Source of the DNA: JABDQZ01 sp050049775
GTDB lineage: Bacteria > Pseudomonadota > Gammaproteobacteria > Chromatiales > Chromatiaceae
DNA: 64,000 nucleotides
Reading direction: 5' to 3'
NCBI GenBank assembly: GCA_050049775.1
Contig: JASFVP010000005.1
Span: 32,896-96,895, forward strand
The number at the start of each line of letters is the position of its first letter. Positions within the stretch are counted from its first letter, which is position 1. Made by a program: the position numbers and the translations under genes. The notes below the pieces were generated by a model. The model searched no databases and was not told the origin of the DNA. It saw only the letters and a list, made by a program, of their open reading frames with translations. This document shows, piece after piece, positions 1 to 7,486 of this stretch.

Positions 1-785
1 AAGCACTGCGTGGCATCCGCCTGTGCCGTGAAGCCGGTATCAAGGTCGGTATGCGTTTTACCCTGACCCAGGATAATGCCCATGACCTGCCGGCGTTGTT
101 GCAATTGATGGACGACGAAGGTATCGACAAGTTCTATCTGTCGCACCTGAACTACGCCGGACGCGGCAACAAGCATCGCGGCGACGATGCGCATCACCGC
201 ATGACACGCCAGGCCATGGATCGGCTGTTCGATACCTGCTGGCAACGGATTCAGAGCGGCCAGCCAAAAGAATTTGTCACCGGCAACAACGATGCCGATG
301 GCGTTTACCTGCTGCAGTGGGCGCGCGACCATTTGCCGGGCAACGAGGACAGACTGCGCGCCATGCTGACACGCTGGGGCGGCAATTCCTCCGGCGTCAA
401 TATTGCCAACATCGACAACCTCGGCAATGTGCATCCTGACACCATGTGGTGGGATTACACCCTGGGCAGTGTCAAACAACGGCCGTTCTCGCAAATCTGG
501 CGAGACACCAGTGATCCGCTCATGGCTGGCCTCAAGCAAAAGCAGCGGCCGTTACTGGGACGTTGTGCGCAATGCCGCGAGCTGGCCATTTGCGGGGGCA
601 ACAGCCGTACGCGCGCCTGGCAATTAACCGGCAACCCCTGGTCTGAAGATCCGGGTTGTTATCTGACCGATGACGAAATCGGTGTTGTCGACCAGGCTGA
701 TCGAATTCCGCTCACGCCTTATGCAAGGCAGGGCAAAACCAGGCTGCAGGATATCCCGGTATGGTCCGATTCATCCACTTCCTGA
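1..785 (+). CDS. nirJ: Heme d1 biosynthesis radical SAM protein NirJ, C-terminal part
   Basis: The reading frame is open from the window edge (first full codon at base 3), so only the C-terminal part is present. NirJ is a radical SAM enzyme that removes propionate side chains during heme d1 synthesis for cytochrome cd1 nitrite reductase. The CxxC-rich radical SAM core lies outside the window. What remains has the SPASM-type auxiliary cluster region: a CAQCRELAICGG segment and a downstream Cys in DPGCYL, with the conserved GGNSSG and HPDTMWW stretches. It overlaps nirN by 25 bases, as expected for the nir operon order. Assignment rests on motif memory and on the neighbouring nirN. Confidence 0.88.
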   Translation, partial: ALRGIRLCREAGIKVGMRFTLTQDNAHDLPALLQLMDDEGIDKFYLSHLNYAGRGNKHRGDDAHHRMTRQAMDRLFDTCWQRIQSGQPKEFVTGNNDADGVYLLQWARDHLPGNEDRLRAMLTRWGGNSSGVNIANIDNLGNVHPDTMWWDYTLGSVKQRPFSQIWRDTSDPLMAGLKQKQRPLLGRCAQCRELAICGGNSRTRAWQLTGNPWSEDPGCYLTDDEIGVVDQADRIPLTPYARQGKTRLQDIPVWSDSSTS

Positions 786-2317
786 GCCTTCTTCTTGCAG
801 CAACCGCCGGCGTTGAGGCGGCGACGCAGACAGCCACCGAGAGTCTGTACCTGCAATATTGCAGTGAATGCCATGCACCCACACGGCTGGGCGCCATGGG
901 GCCTGCATTGCTGCCGGAAAACCTGCAACGCCTCAAACCCAAGCAGGCCGGCAAGGTCATAGCACAGGGCAGGGCAGCAACACAGATGCCGCCTTTTGCA
1001 GACCGCCTGACAGCGGCGCAGATCCAGTCACTGGTGGACTACATCTACACACCGCTCGCGTCGGTCCCCGACTGGGACATGGCGCAAATAAGCAGTAGTC
1101 ACAAGATTTTGATCCCGCCGGAGCAGCTGCCGGACAAACCGGTGCATGATGCCGACCCGATGAACATGTTTGTCGTGGTGGAGCTGGGTGATCATCATGC
1201 CACCATCCTCGACGGTGACAGCTTCGAGCCCATCGTCCGCTTCAAGACACACTTTGCCTTGCATGGCGGACCCAAGTATTCACCGGACGGGCGTTTCGTT
1301 TATTTCGCCTCGCGCGACGGCTGGATCAGCAAGTTTGATATGTGGAGCCTGCAGATGGTGGCGGAAGTGCGCGCCGGTATAAATACGCGCAACCTGGCGG
1401 CATCCGGTGATGGCCGCTATCTGATGGTTGCCAACTACCTGCCACACAGCCTGGTGTTACTGGACGCTGTAGACCTTCACCCGATCAAGCTGATCCCGGT
1501 TGAAGACGGCAAGGGCAACAGCTCGCGTGTTAGCGCCGTGTATGACGCGACACCGCGGCACAGTTTTGTCGCGGCGCTTAAGGACATCCCCGAGGTGTGG
1601 GAAATTCACTACAGTGATAATCCATTGCCGGTCTACAACGGTCCGATGCACGATTACCGCATGGGCGAGGGTATAGCGCGCCAGAGCGGTGACTTCCCGG
1701 TGCGGCGCATTCAGCTCGACGATTACCTGGATGATTTTTTCTTTGATCAGTCCTACCGGCATCTGATTGGCGCCGCGCGCAATGGCAACAATGGCCAGGT
1801 AGTGAATCTCGATGTCGGGCGCAAGATTGCCGAACTGGAACTGGATGGCCTGCCGCACCTGGGCTCGGGTATCACCTGGGAATATCAGGGACGCCCGGTG
1901 ATGGCGACGCCAAACCTGAAGAAAGGCGAGGTCAGCGTCATCGACATGCAAAGCTGGAAAACCATCAAGCGCATCAAGACCGAAGGACCCGGGTTTTTCA
2001 TGCGCAGTCATGAGAACACGCCTTATGCCTGGGTGGATGTGTTCTTCGGGCCGAACAGGGACAAGGTGCACATCATCGACAAGCGCACATTGGAGATCGT
2101 CAAGACGCTGCAGCCGGAACCCGGCAAGACGGCCGCGCATGTCGAGTTCGACAAGGATGGCAAACATGCCTTGCTGAGCATCTGGGACATGGACGGGGCC
2201 GTGATTGTCTATGATGCCGCCAGCCTGGAAGAGATCAAACGTCTGCCCATGGTCAAGCCATCAGGCAAGTACAACGTACACAACAAGATCACCCGTTCGG
2301 CTGGCACCAGCCATTGA
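761..2317 (+). CDS. nirN: Periplasmic cytochrome c/d1-type protein NirN (dihydro-heme d1 dehydrogenase)
   Basis: 518 aa. A signal peptide (about residues 1-20, cut after VEA) is followed by a cytochrome c domain with CSECH at residues 34-38 and an eight-bladed d1-type propeller filling the rest. NirN resembles NirS but performs the last oxidation step of heme d1 synthesis before transfer to NirS. I prefer NirN to NirS because it directly follows nirJ, has a short N-terminus and has the typical NirN length. The ATG at 761 has an AGGA about 7 bases upstream and overlaps the nirJ end, implying translational coupling. A paralogous NirS is the main alternative and can only be excluded by alignment. 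Confidence 0.82.
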   Translation: MVRFIHFLSLLLAATAGVEAATQTATESLYLQYCSECHAPTRLGAMGPALLPENLQRLKPKQAGKVIAQGRAATQMPPFADRLTAAQIQSLVDYIYTPLASVPDWDMAQISSSHKILIPPEQLPDKPVHDADPMNMFVVVELGDHHATILDGDSFEPIVRFKTHFALHGGPKYSPDGRFVYFASRDGWISKFDMWSLQMVAEVRAGINTRNLAASGDGRYLMVANYLPHSLVLLDAVDLHPIKLIPVEDGKGNSSRVSAVYDATPRHSFVAALKDIPEVWEIHYSDNPLPVYNGPMHDYRMGEGIARQSGDFPVRRIQLDDYLDDFFFDQSYRHLIGAARNGNNGQVVNLDVGRKIAELELDGLPHLGSGITWEYQGRPVMATPNLKKGEVSVIDMQSWKTIKRIKTEGPGFFMRSHENTPYAWVDVFFGPNRDKVHIIDKRTLEIVKTLQPEPGKTAAHVEFDKDGKHALLSIWDMDGAVIVYDAASLEEIKRLPMVKPSGKYNVHNKITRSAGTSH

Positions 2318-2328
2318 CTCCTGTACGG

Positions 2329-2350
2329 GGTTGGTTCTGAAGAGCCGACC
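2329..2350 (+). other. Hairpin after nirN
   Basis: A 9-bp stem with two G-U pairs and a TGAA loop lies just past the nirN stop. It has no T-run after it, so it may be an mRNA 3' stabiliser or a weak terminator. It separates the nir genes from the norC promoter region. Confidence 0.35.
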
Positions 2351-2504
2351 TGCCTGAAAGGGAGCGTCCTCCATCATCGGTGTACATTCCCCAGCTATTT
2401 GATAGCGAAACGCGTGATTATCCGGCATGTCTGCGCGTTGAAAAATCAGTCAGTTTCTGCCAGCGCAGCCTTCTGCACACCAGATCTGAGGTTGCTGGCG
2501 ATTC

Positions 2505-2518
2505 TTGATAAAAGTCAA
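2505..2518 (+). promoter_or_regulatory. FNR/DNR/NNR-type box upstream of norC
   Basis: TTGATAAAAGTCAA matches the TTGAT-N4-ATCAA consensus of FNR/CRP-family anaerobic or NO-responsive regulators at 9 of 10 positions. If it acts at -41.5, transcription would start near 2553. That fits a norC start at 2581 and excludes the upstream in-frame ATG at 2545. The box position and match are seen directly; the regulator identity (DNR/NNR versus ANR/FNR) is inferred from the downstream NO reductase. Confidence 0.75.
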
Positions 2519-2580
2519 CGATCGATGTTGGTTATTGTTGTCAGATGATGGCTTCATATCTCACACAAGGGTCCATCGCA

Positions 2581-3012
2581 ATGGCTGAAACATTCACCAA
2601 GGATATGGCGAGAAATATTTTTTACGGCGGAAGCCTGTTTTTTATTCTGCTGTTTCTCGCCCTTTCATACGACACCAACAGCGGCTTGCCGGAGCGCGAT
2701 AACAGTCAGAACATTACTGAAAATGTTGCGCATGGAAAGCTTCTGTGGGAGGAAAATAACTGCATTGGTTGTCATACCTTGCTTGGCGAGGGTGCTTACT
2801 TTGCTCCTGAGCTTGGCAATGTCTACAAACGTCTCGGCAGCAAGGAAGCCATTATGGCTTTCATTAAAAGTCGTCCGGTCGAAGGCATACCCGGTCGACG
2901 CAGCATGCCGCAGTTCAACTTTACAGACGAAGAGCTGGAGGCGATCGCCGATTTTCTGAAATACAGCTCGGAAATCAATACAGCCAACTGGCCACCCAAT
3001 ATTCAGGGTTAA
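2581..3012 (+). CDS. norC: Nitric oxide reductase cytochrome c subunit NorC
   Basis: 143 aa from ATG 2581. One N-terminal membrane anchor (about residues 12-30) is followed by a periplasmic cytochrome c domain with CIGCH at 61-65 and a candidate axial Met in RRSMPQF. NorC passes electrons to NorB for 2 NO to N2O. The ATG at 2581 is chosen over 2545 because AAGGG lies 9 bases upstream, the sequence then begins like other NorC proteins, and the FNR-type box predicts a transcription start between the two ATGs. norB follows after 15 bases. Confidence 0.95.
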   Translation: MAETFTKDMARNIFYGGSLFFILLFLALSYDTNSGLPERDNSQNITENVAHGKLLWEENNCIGCHTLLGEGAYFAPELGNVYKRLGSKEAIMAFIKSRPVEGIPGRRSMPQFNFTDEELEAIADFLKYSSEINTANWPPNIQG

Positions 3013-3027
3013 GCAGGAGAATACTTT

Positions 3028-4428
3028 ATGAAATATCAATCTCAAGCTGTGGCCAAGCCTTATTTTATTGCGGCGATTGGCCTGTTCGTTGGCCAGATAT
3101 TGTTTGGCCTGGTTCTCGGACTACAGTACGTCATGGGTGACTTCCTGTTTCCGGAAATTCCTTTTAACGTGGCCCGTATGGTGCACACCAACCTGCTCAT
3201 CGTCTGGTTGTTGTTCGGCTTTATGGGAGCTTCTTACTATCTGATTCCGGAAGAATCGGAGACCGAACTATTCAGCCCCAGGCTGGCGCTGTTGATGTTC
3301 TGGATATTCCTGGTTGCCGGTGCCCTGACAGTACTGGGCTATCTGATGGTGCCATATGCCACGCTGGCGCAGATGACCGGCAATGATTTATTGCCGACCA
3401 TGGGGCGTGAGTTCCTGGAGCAACCGACCATCACCAAACTCGGCATCGTGGTTGTTGCCCTGGCTTTTCTGTTCAACATCGGTATGACCGTGTTGAAAGG
3501 TCGTAAGACGGCTGTCAGTCTGGTGCTACTGATCGGTCTGCTCGGTCTGGCCGTGCTGTTTCTTTTCTCGTTTTACAATCCGGACAATCTGGTCAAGGAC
3601 AAGTTTTACTGGTGGTGGGTTGTGCACCTGTGGGTGGAAGGAGTCTGGGAGCTGATCCTGGGTTCAATTCTTGCTTTTGTGTTGATCAAGACCACCGGGG
3701 TTGATCGTGAGATCATCGAGAAATGGTTGTATGTCATCATCGCTATGACGCTGATCACCGGCATTATCGGTACCGGTCACCACTACTACTGGATCGGTAC
3801 GCCGGATTACTGGCAATGGTGGGGCTCGATATTCTCAGCCATGGAGCCGATTCCATTCTTCATGATGACCATTTTTGCCTTCAATATGGTCAACAAGCGT
3901 CGCCGTAATCATCCCAATCAGGCCGCTGTGCTGTGGGCCCTGGGTACTGCGGTGATGGCTTTCCTTGGTGCGGGCGTATGGGGTTTTATGCATACACTGG
4001 CTCCGGTCAACTATTACACGCATGGTACGCAAATCACTGCAGCCCATGGCCACATGGCCTTCTATGGCGCTTATGTCATGATTGTGCTGACCATGATCTC
4101 GTATGCCATGCCGATGCTGCGTGGTCGTGAGGCGGCCAACAGCAACCGTTCACAGGTAATGGAAATGTGGTCTTTCTGGTTGATGACGGTGGCCATGGTA
4201 TTCATTACCTTGTTCCTGACCGGTGCAGGCATTTTGCAAACCTGGCTACAGCGCTATTCCGAAACTCCACAACCGTTCATGGTCGTGCAGGATCAGATTT
4301 CCCTGTTTTACTGGATGCGTGAAGTGGCCGGCCTGGTCTTCCTGGTCGGTCTGGTCGTCTATGTCGCCAGCTTCTTTATCGGTGGGAAAGAAGCAACAAT
4401 CGAGTCCAAAGCGAGCGCTTCCGGTTAG
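3028..4428 (+). CDS. norB: Nitric oxide reductase catalytic subunit NorB
   Basis: 466 aa, the usual length for cNOR large subunits, with about 12 transmembrane helices. It is the heme b/b3-FeB subunit of the heme-copper oxidase superfamily, reducing NO to N2O in the cytoplasmic membrane. Characteristic stretches include VHTNLLIVWLLFGFMG, the WVVHLWVEGVWE helix with its His and Glu residues, the GTGHHYYW histidine pair for FeB, and HGHMAFYGAY. It sits 15 bases after norC in one operon. Confidence 0.97.
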   Translation: MKYQSQAVAKPYFIAAIGLFVGQILFGLVLGLQYVMGDFLFPEIPFNVARMVHTNLLIVWLLFGFMGASYYLIPEESETELFSPRLALLMFWIFLVAGALTVLGYLMVPYATLAQMTGNDLLPTMGREFLEQPTITKLGIVVVALAFLFNIGMTVLKGRKTAVSLVLLIGLLGLAVLFLFSFYNPDNLVKDKFYWWWVVHLWVEGVWELILGSILAFVLIKTTGVDREIIEKWLYVIIAMTLITGIIGTGHHYYWIGTPDYWQWWGSIFSAMEPIPFFMMTIFAFNMVNKRRRNHPNQAAVLWALGTAVMAFLGAGVWGFMHTLAPVNYYTHGTQITAAHGHMAFYGAYVMIVLTMISYAMPMLRGREAANSNRSQVMEMWSFWLMTVAMVFITLFLTGAGILQTWLQRYSETPQPFMVVQDQISLFYWMREVAGLVFLVGLVVYVASFFIGGKEATIESKASASG

Positions 4429-4445
4429 TCCGAAGCGTGGTTGAA

Positions 4446-4481
4446 AACGATCGGTGTATTTTTCGCCGGTCGTTCTTTTTT
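4446..4481 (+). terminator. Intrinsic terminator or attenuator between norB and norE
   Basis: A 9-bp stem (AACGATCGG / CCGGTCGTT, one G-U) with an 11-base loop is followed by CTTTTTT, and the ATG of norE comes directly after the T-run at 4482. It has the form of a Rho-independent terminator. Because nor accessory genes continue downstream without another evident promoter, partial termination (attenuation) that sets the structural-to-accessory gene ratio is plausible. Confidence 0.65.
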
Positions 4482-5045
4482 ATGACAAACAATCGTTACC
4501 CGCCAGGTGATCTGGCAATATGGATTTTCATCCTGGCCGAGTTACTGGTATTTGCGGTCTTTTTTGCTTCCTATGCATTTACCCGTGCCGCGCATGTCGA
4601 GATGTTTAATCTGTATCAGCAGTCACTGGACAGAAACGCTGCCCTGATCAATACGCTGGCATTGATTACAGCCAGCTATTTTGTGGTTCGCGCAGTTGCG
4701 GCGATCCGTGAAGGCAAGCAGGATGTTTGCGTGAAATGGCTGTGGGCCGCAATTGCCATGGGCCTGCTGTTTTTGGTGGTCAAGTCGGTCGAATATTCAC
4801 ATCATTATTCGGCAGGCATCAATCTCAGGACCAACCTGTTTTACATGTTTTATTTTTCACTGACATTTTTTCATTTTATGCACGTGATTCTGGGTATGGT
4901 GATCTTGACAGCAGTTGCAATCAAGGCGAAGCGGGGCGGCTACAGTCCCGCCGAACATACTGGCGTGGAAACCGGCGCCAGCTACTGGCACATGGTTGAC
5001 CTGGTGTGGGTGATCCTGTTTCCACTGGTCTATGTGATGAGGTGA
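4482..5045 (+). CDS. norE: NorE, cytochrome c oxidase subunit III-like membrane protein
   Basis: 187 aa with five predicted membrane helices, of the heme-copper oxidase subunit III family, matching NorE of nor clusters (PPGDLAIWIFILAELLVF near the start, FHFMHVILGM in the fourth helix). NorE supports NO reductase activity or assembly but is not catalytic. Start at ATG 4482 is chosen because the family begins just before the PPGD motif. An in-frame GTG at 4437 would add 15 residues encoded by the terminator-like hairpin. No good Shine-Dalgarno precedes 4482 since the T-run abuts it, which is odd. Confidence 0.85.
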   Translation: MTNNRYPPGDLAIWIFILAELLVFAVFFASYAFTRAAHVEMFNLYQQSLDRNAALINTLALITASYFVVRAVAAIREGKQDVCVKWLWAAIAMGLLFLVVKSVEYSHHYSAGINLRTNLFYMFYFSLTFFHFMHVILGMVILTAVAIKAKRGGYSPAEHTGVETGASYWHMVDLVWVILFPLVYVMR

Positions 5046-5049
5046 AAGC

Positions 5050-5313
5050 ATGTCGCGGAGAACTCCGAAAATGCGCGCCTGTACCATTGTCTATCTTGTG
5101 CTTATGGTTTTAACGCTGGTGACATGGCTGGTCGCCAATACCGGTCTGGCCGGCTTGTCCATATCCCTGAGTGTGCTGGCGCTGTCCCTGTTCAAGGGAC
5201 AACTCATCGGTGATTATTTCATGGGGCTGAAAACAGTTTCGTCAGGCTGGCGCTGGGTTATCGCTGTCTGGTTATTGATACCCGGCGGCTTGATCGCGTA
5301 CGCCTATACTTGA
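5050..5313 (+). CDS. norF: NorF-like small membrane protein (cytochrome c oxidase subunit IV type)
   Basis: 87 aa with about three membrane helices and the FKGQLIGDYFMGLK motif seen in NorF/prokaryotic COX subunit IV-type proteins. In nor operons NorEF enhance NO reductase function. It begins 4 bases after norE and ends next to the norQ ribosome binding site. Short and poorly constrained, but its context is strong. Confidence 0.8.
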   Translation: MSRRTPKMRACTIVYLVLMVLTLVTWLVANTGLAGLSISLSVLALSLFKGQLIGDYFMGLKTVSSGWRWVIAVWLLIPGGLIAYAYT

Positions 5314-5327
5314 GGAGAGTCTGGCTG

Positions 5328-6155
5328 ATGAACAATCCGATGCAACAGGAAATCACACAATCCGACGAAGGGCTGCCTTTTTACCTGCCGCAAGCCAATG
5401 AGGTGCAGCTGTTCGAGCATGCCTGGCGCAACCGCTTACCAGTCATGATCAAGGGGCCGACCGGCTGTGGCAAAACCCGTTTTATCGAGCACATGGCGGC
5501 CAGATTGGGACGGGGTTTATACACGGTTGCCTGCCATGATGATCTGACGGCTGCCGATCTTGTTGGCCGGCATCTGATTCATGATGGCGGTACCGTCTGG
5601 ACGGACGGACCATTAACCCGGTCGGTCAGGGAAGCCGCAATCTGCTACCTGGATGAAATTGTAGAGGCTCGCAAGGACACGACCGTGGTACTGCATCCAC
5701 TGACGGATGACCGGCGCATCCTGCCGATTGAGCGCACCGGCGAGATACTGAAGGCGCCCGATGAGTTCATGCTGGTGGTTTCTTACAATCCGGGCTACCA
5801 GAACCTGTTAAAGGGTATGAAGCCTTCGACACGTCAACGCTTTGTTGCGATCTCTTTTGACTATCATCGTCCCGAGTTGGAAACGGAAATACTGGTGAAT
5901 GAAACGGCGATCGGTTTTGATACGGCCTCGCAACTGGTCAGGCTGGCCAATTCCTTGCGCGCCTTGAAGGATTATGATCTCGAAGAAGCGGCATCAACCC
6001 GTTTGCTGGTCTATGCGGCGGCGTTGATTGTGGATGGCTTCCCGCTACTGGATGCCTGCCGTGCGGCGATTGTCGAGCCGCTAACGGATGACGATGAAAC
6101 AATTGCCGCATTGATGGAGATTGTTGATGCCCATTTCGGAACAGACGGAAGCTGA
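5328..6155 (+). CDS. norQ: MoxR-family AAA+ ATPase NorQ/NirQ
   Basis: 275 aa. Walker A GPTGCGKT at about residues 43-50, Walker B-type AICYLDEI near 107-114, and the arginine-containing STRQRF segment later. NorQ works with the VWA protein NorD to insert the FeB (non-heme iron) cofactor into NorB. ATG 5328 is chosen over an upstream TTG (5310) because GAGGAGAG lies at 5312-5319. The downstream gene overlaps its 3' end by about 29 bases. Confidence 0.92.
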   Translation: MNNPMQQEITQSDEGLPFYLPQANEVQLFEHAWRNRLPVMIKGPTGCGKTRFIEHMAARLGRGLYTVACHDDLTAADLVGRHLIHDGGTVWTDGPLTRSVREAAICYLDEIVEARKDTTVVLHPLTDDRRILPIERTGEILKAPDEFMLVVSYNPGYQNLLKGMKPSTRQRFVAISFDYHRPELETEILVNETAIGFDTASQLVRLANSLRALKDYDLEEAASTRLLVYAAALIVDGFPLLDACRAAIVEPLTDDDETIAALMEIVDAHFGTDGS

Positions 6156-6546
6156 CCAATCCCGGCAGAGCGCCACGGATTTCCTGGCAGTCGCGGCAGA
6201 GGTGCTGTATCTCGTGAATCTGCTGCTGTTGCCTGTCATCGCATTTATTATCCTGCTGTTAATGTTCTTCCTGCGCAAGGATACCGCCAGTGTACTGGCG
6301 CGATCACATATGAAGCAGGCGGTCATCACCAGTTTATGGGCGGCGGCATTGCTGGTGATCGTCAACGGCATTATCCTGCTGGTGGGCGGCTACCATGGGC
6401 CCTATGTCTGGATGACCGTGATTATTTATTTCACACTGGGACACTCCAGCTTTATCCTGCTCGGCGTAATCGGCCTGATCAAGGCCCTGGCGGGGCAGTA
6501 TTGGCAATACCCGCTGGTCGGTTGTCCACCTGCTGACAAACACTGA
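6127..6546 (+). CDS. Small DUF4870-like membrane protein in the nor cluster
   Basis: 139 aa with three predicted helices (about 28-50, 68-88, 95-125). The spacing and a YPLVG tail recall DUF4870/Tic20-like small membrane proteins, but this is resemblance from memory. The ATG at 6127 lies inside the norQ 3' end, so translation is coupled to norQ. Its place between norQ and the polyferredoxin suggests a role in NO reductase assembly or electron supply; no function is established here. Confidence 0.6.
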   Translation: MPISEQTEADQSRQSATDFLAVAAEVLYLVNLLLLPVIAFIILLLMFFLRKDTASVLARSHMKQAVITSLWAAALLVIVNGIILLVGGYHGPYVWMTVIIYFTLGHSSFILLGVIGLIKALAGQYWQYPLVGCPPADKH

Positions 6547-6547
6547 A

Positions 6548-7486
6548 ATGCGTCTGCCGTTGCAAATAACACGTGCATGGACACAGACAGCATTCTTTCT
6601 GCTGTTCCTGCTCGCGCCAGTGCTGGACATCTTCAGGCTGGATCTGAATCTCGGGCACTTCATCCTGTTCGGTCACGCATGGACGCTGGATCTGGCGGAT
6701 TTCCAGCGCGGCAATATGAGCAGTCTGCAGGCAGTCGGCAACCTGTTTCTGTATGTTTTTGTACCGCTGCTGGTTCTGGTTGCCGGTTTCATTCTGGTCG
6801 CCCGACGCTGGGGAAGACTGTATTGCGGCTGGTTGTGTCCGCATTTTTCCGTGGTGGAAGTCGTGAACCGTCTGATGTTTCGTGCCAGTGGTAAACCCGA
6901 CTTATGGGAAGCCAAACCCCTGCCGGCTTTGCAGGCGGATGGTACGCAAGTCCATGCCGACAAACGTTACTGGCTTGTCACCATTCCGCTGATCGTTTTT
7001 TTTGCCTTCACCTGGGCAGTCGGGTTGCTCACCTATTTATTACCTCCGGCGGAAATTTATAGCAATCTTGTCAGCGCCAGTTTGACACGCAACCAGTTTA
7101 TTTTTATCGCTGTTGCGACAGGCCTGTTCAGCATTGAGTTTACCTTTGCCCGCCATCTGTTTTGCCGTTATGCCTGCGCAGTGGGCTTTTTCCAGAGTCT
7201 GGCCTGGATGTCCAATCGCAAGGCGATGGTCGTATCTTTTGATGCGCCGCGCGGCGGCCTGTGCCAGTCATGTAACAACGCCTGTGACAACCAGTGTCCG
7301 ATGCGCCTGCAGCCACGCATCATCAAGCGCAAGATGTTCAATTGCACCCAATGTGGTGAGTGCATTGCCGCTTGCCGGCAAAAGCAGGGTGACGATAACA
7401 CCTTGCTGAAATGGGTATCCGGCGATCTTGCCAGCAAGCTGTCGGATCCACCGGTGGAGATTACTGTGAAACGGGATGAACGTTAA
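6548..7486 (+). CDS. Membrane-bound polyferredoxin (NapH/CcoG/NosR-like 4Fe-4S protein)
   Basis: 312 aa. Several transmembrane helices carry a YCGWLCP motif near residue 97, and the C-terminal third has two ferredoxin-like cysteine sets, CQSC..CDNQCP and CTQCGECIAAC, predicting two 4Fe-4S clusters. Proteins of this type move electrons from the membrane (NapH, NosR) or assist oxidase copper/heme assembly (CcoG). It sits between norQ and norD, overlapping norD by one base, so it is part of the nor operon here. Which electron donor or assembly step it serves is unknown. Confidence 0.8.
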   Translation: MRLPLQITRAWTQTAFFLLFLLAPVLDIFRLDLNLGHFILFGHAWTLDLADFQRGNMSSLQAVGNLFLYVFVPLLVLVAGFILVARRWGRLYCGWLCPHFSVVEVVNRLMFRASGKPDLWEAKPLPALQADGTQVHADKRYWLVTIPLIVFFAFTWAVGLLTYLLPPAEIYSNLVSASLTRNQFIFIAVATGLFSIEFTFARHLFCRYACAVGFFQSLAWMSNRKAMVVSFDAPRGGLCQSCNNACDNQCPMRLQPRIIKRKMFNCTQCGECIAACRQKQGDDNTLLKWVSGDLASKLSDPPVEITVKRDER

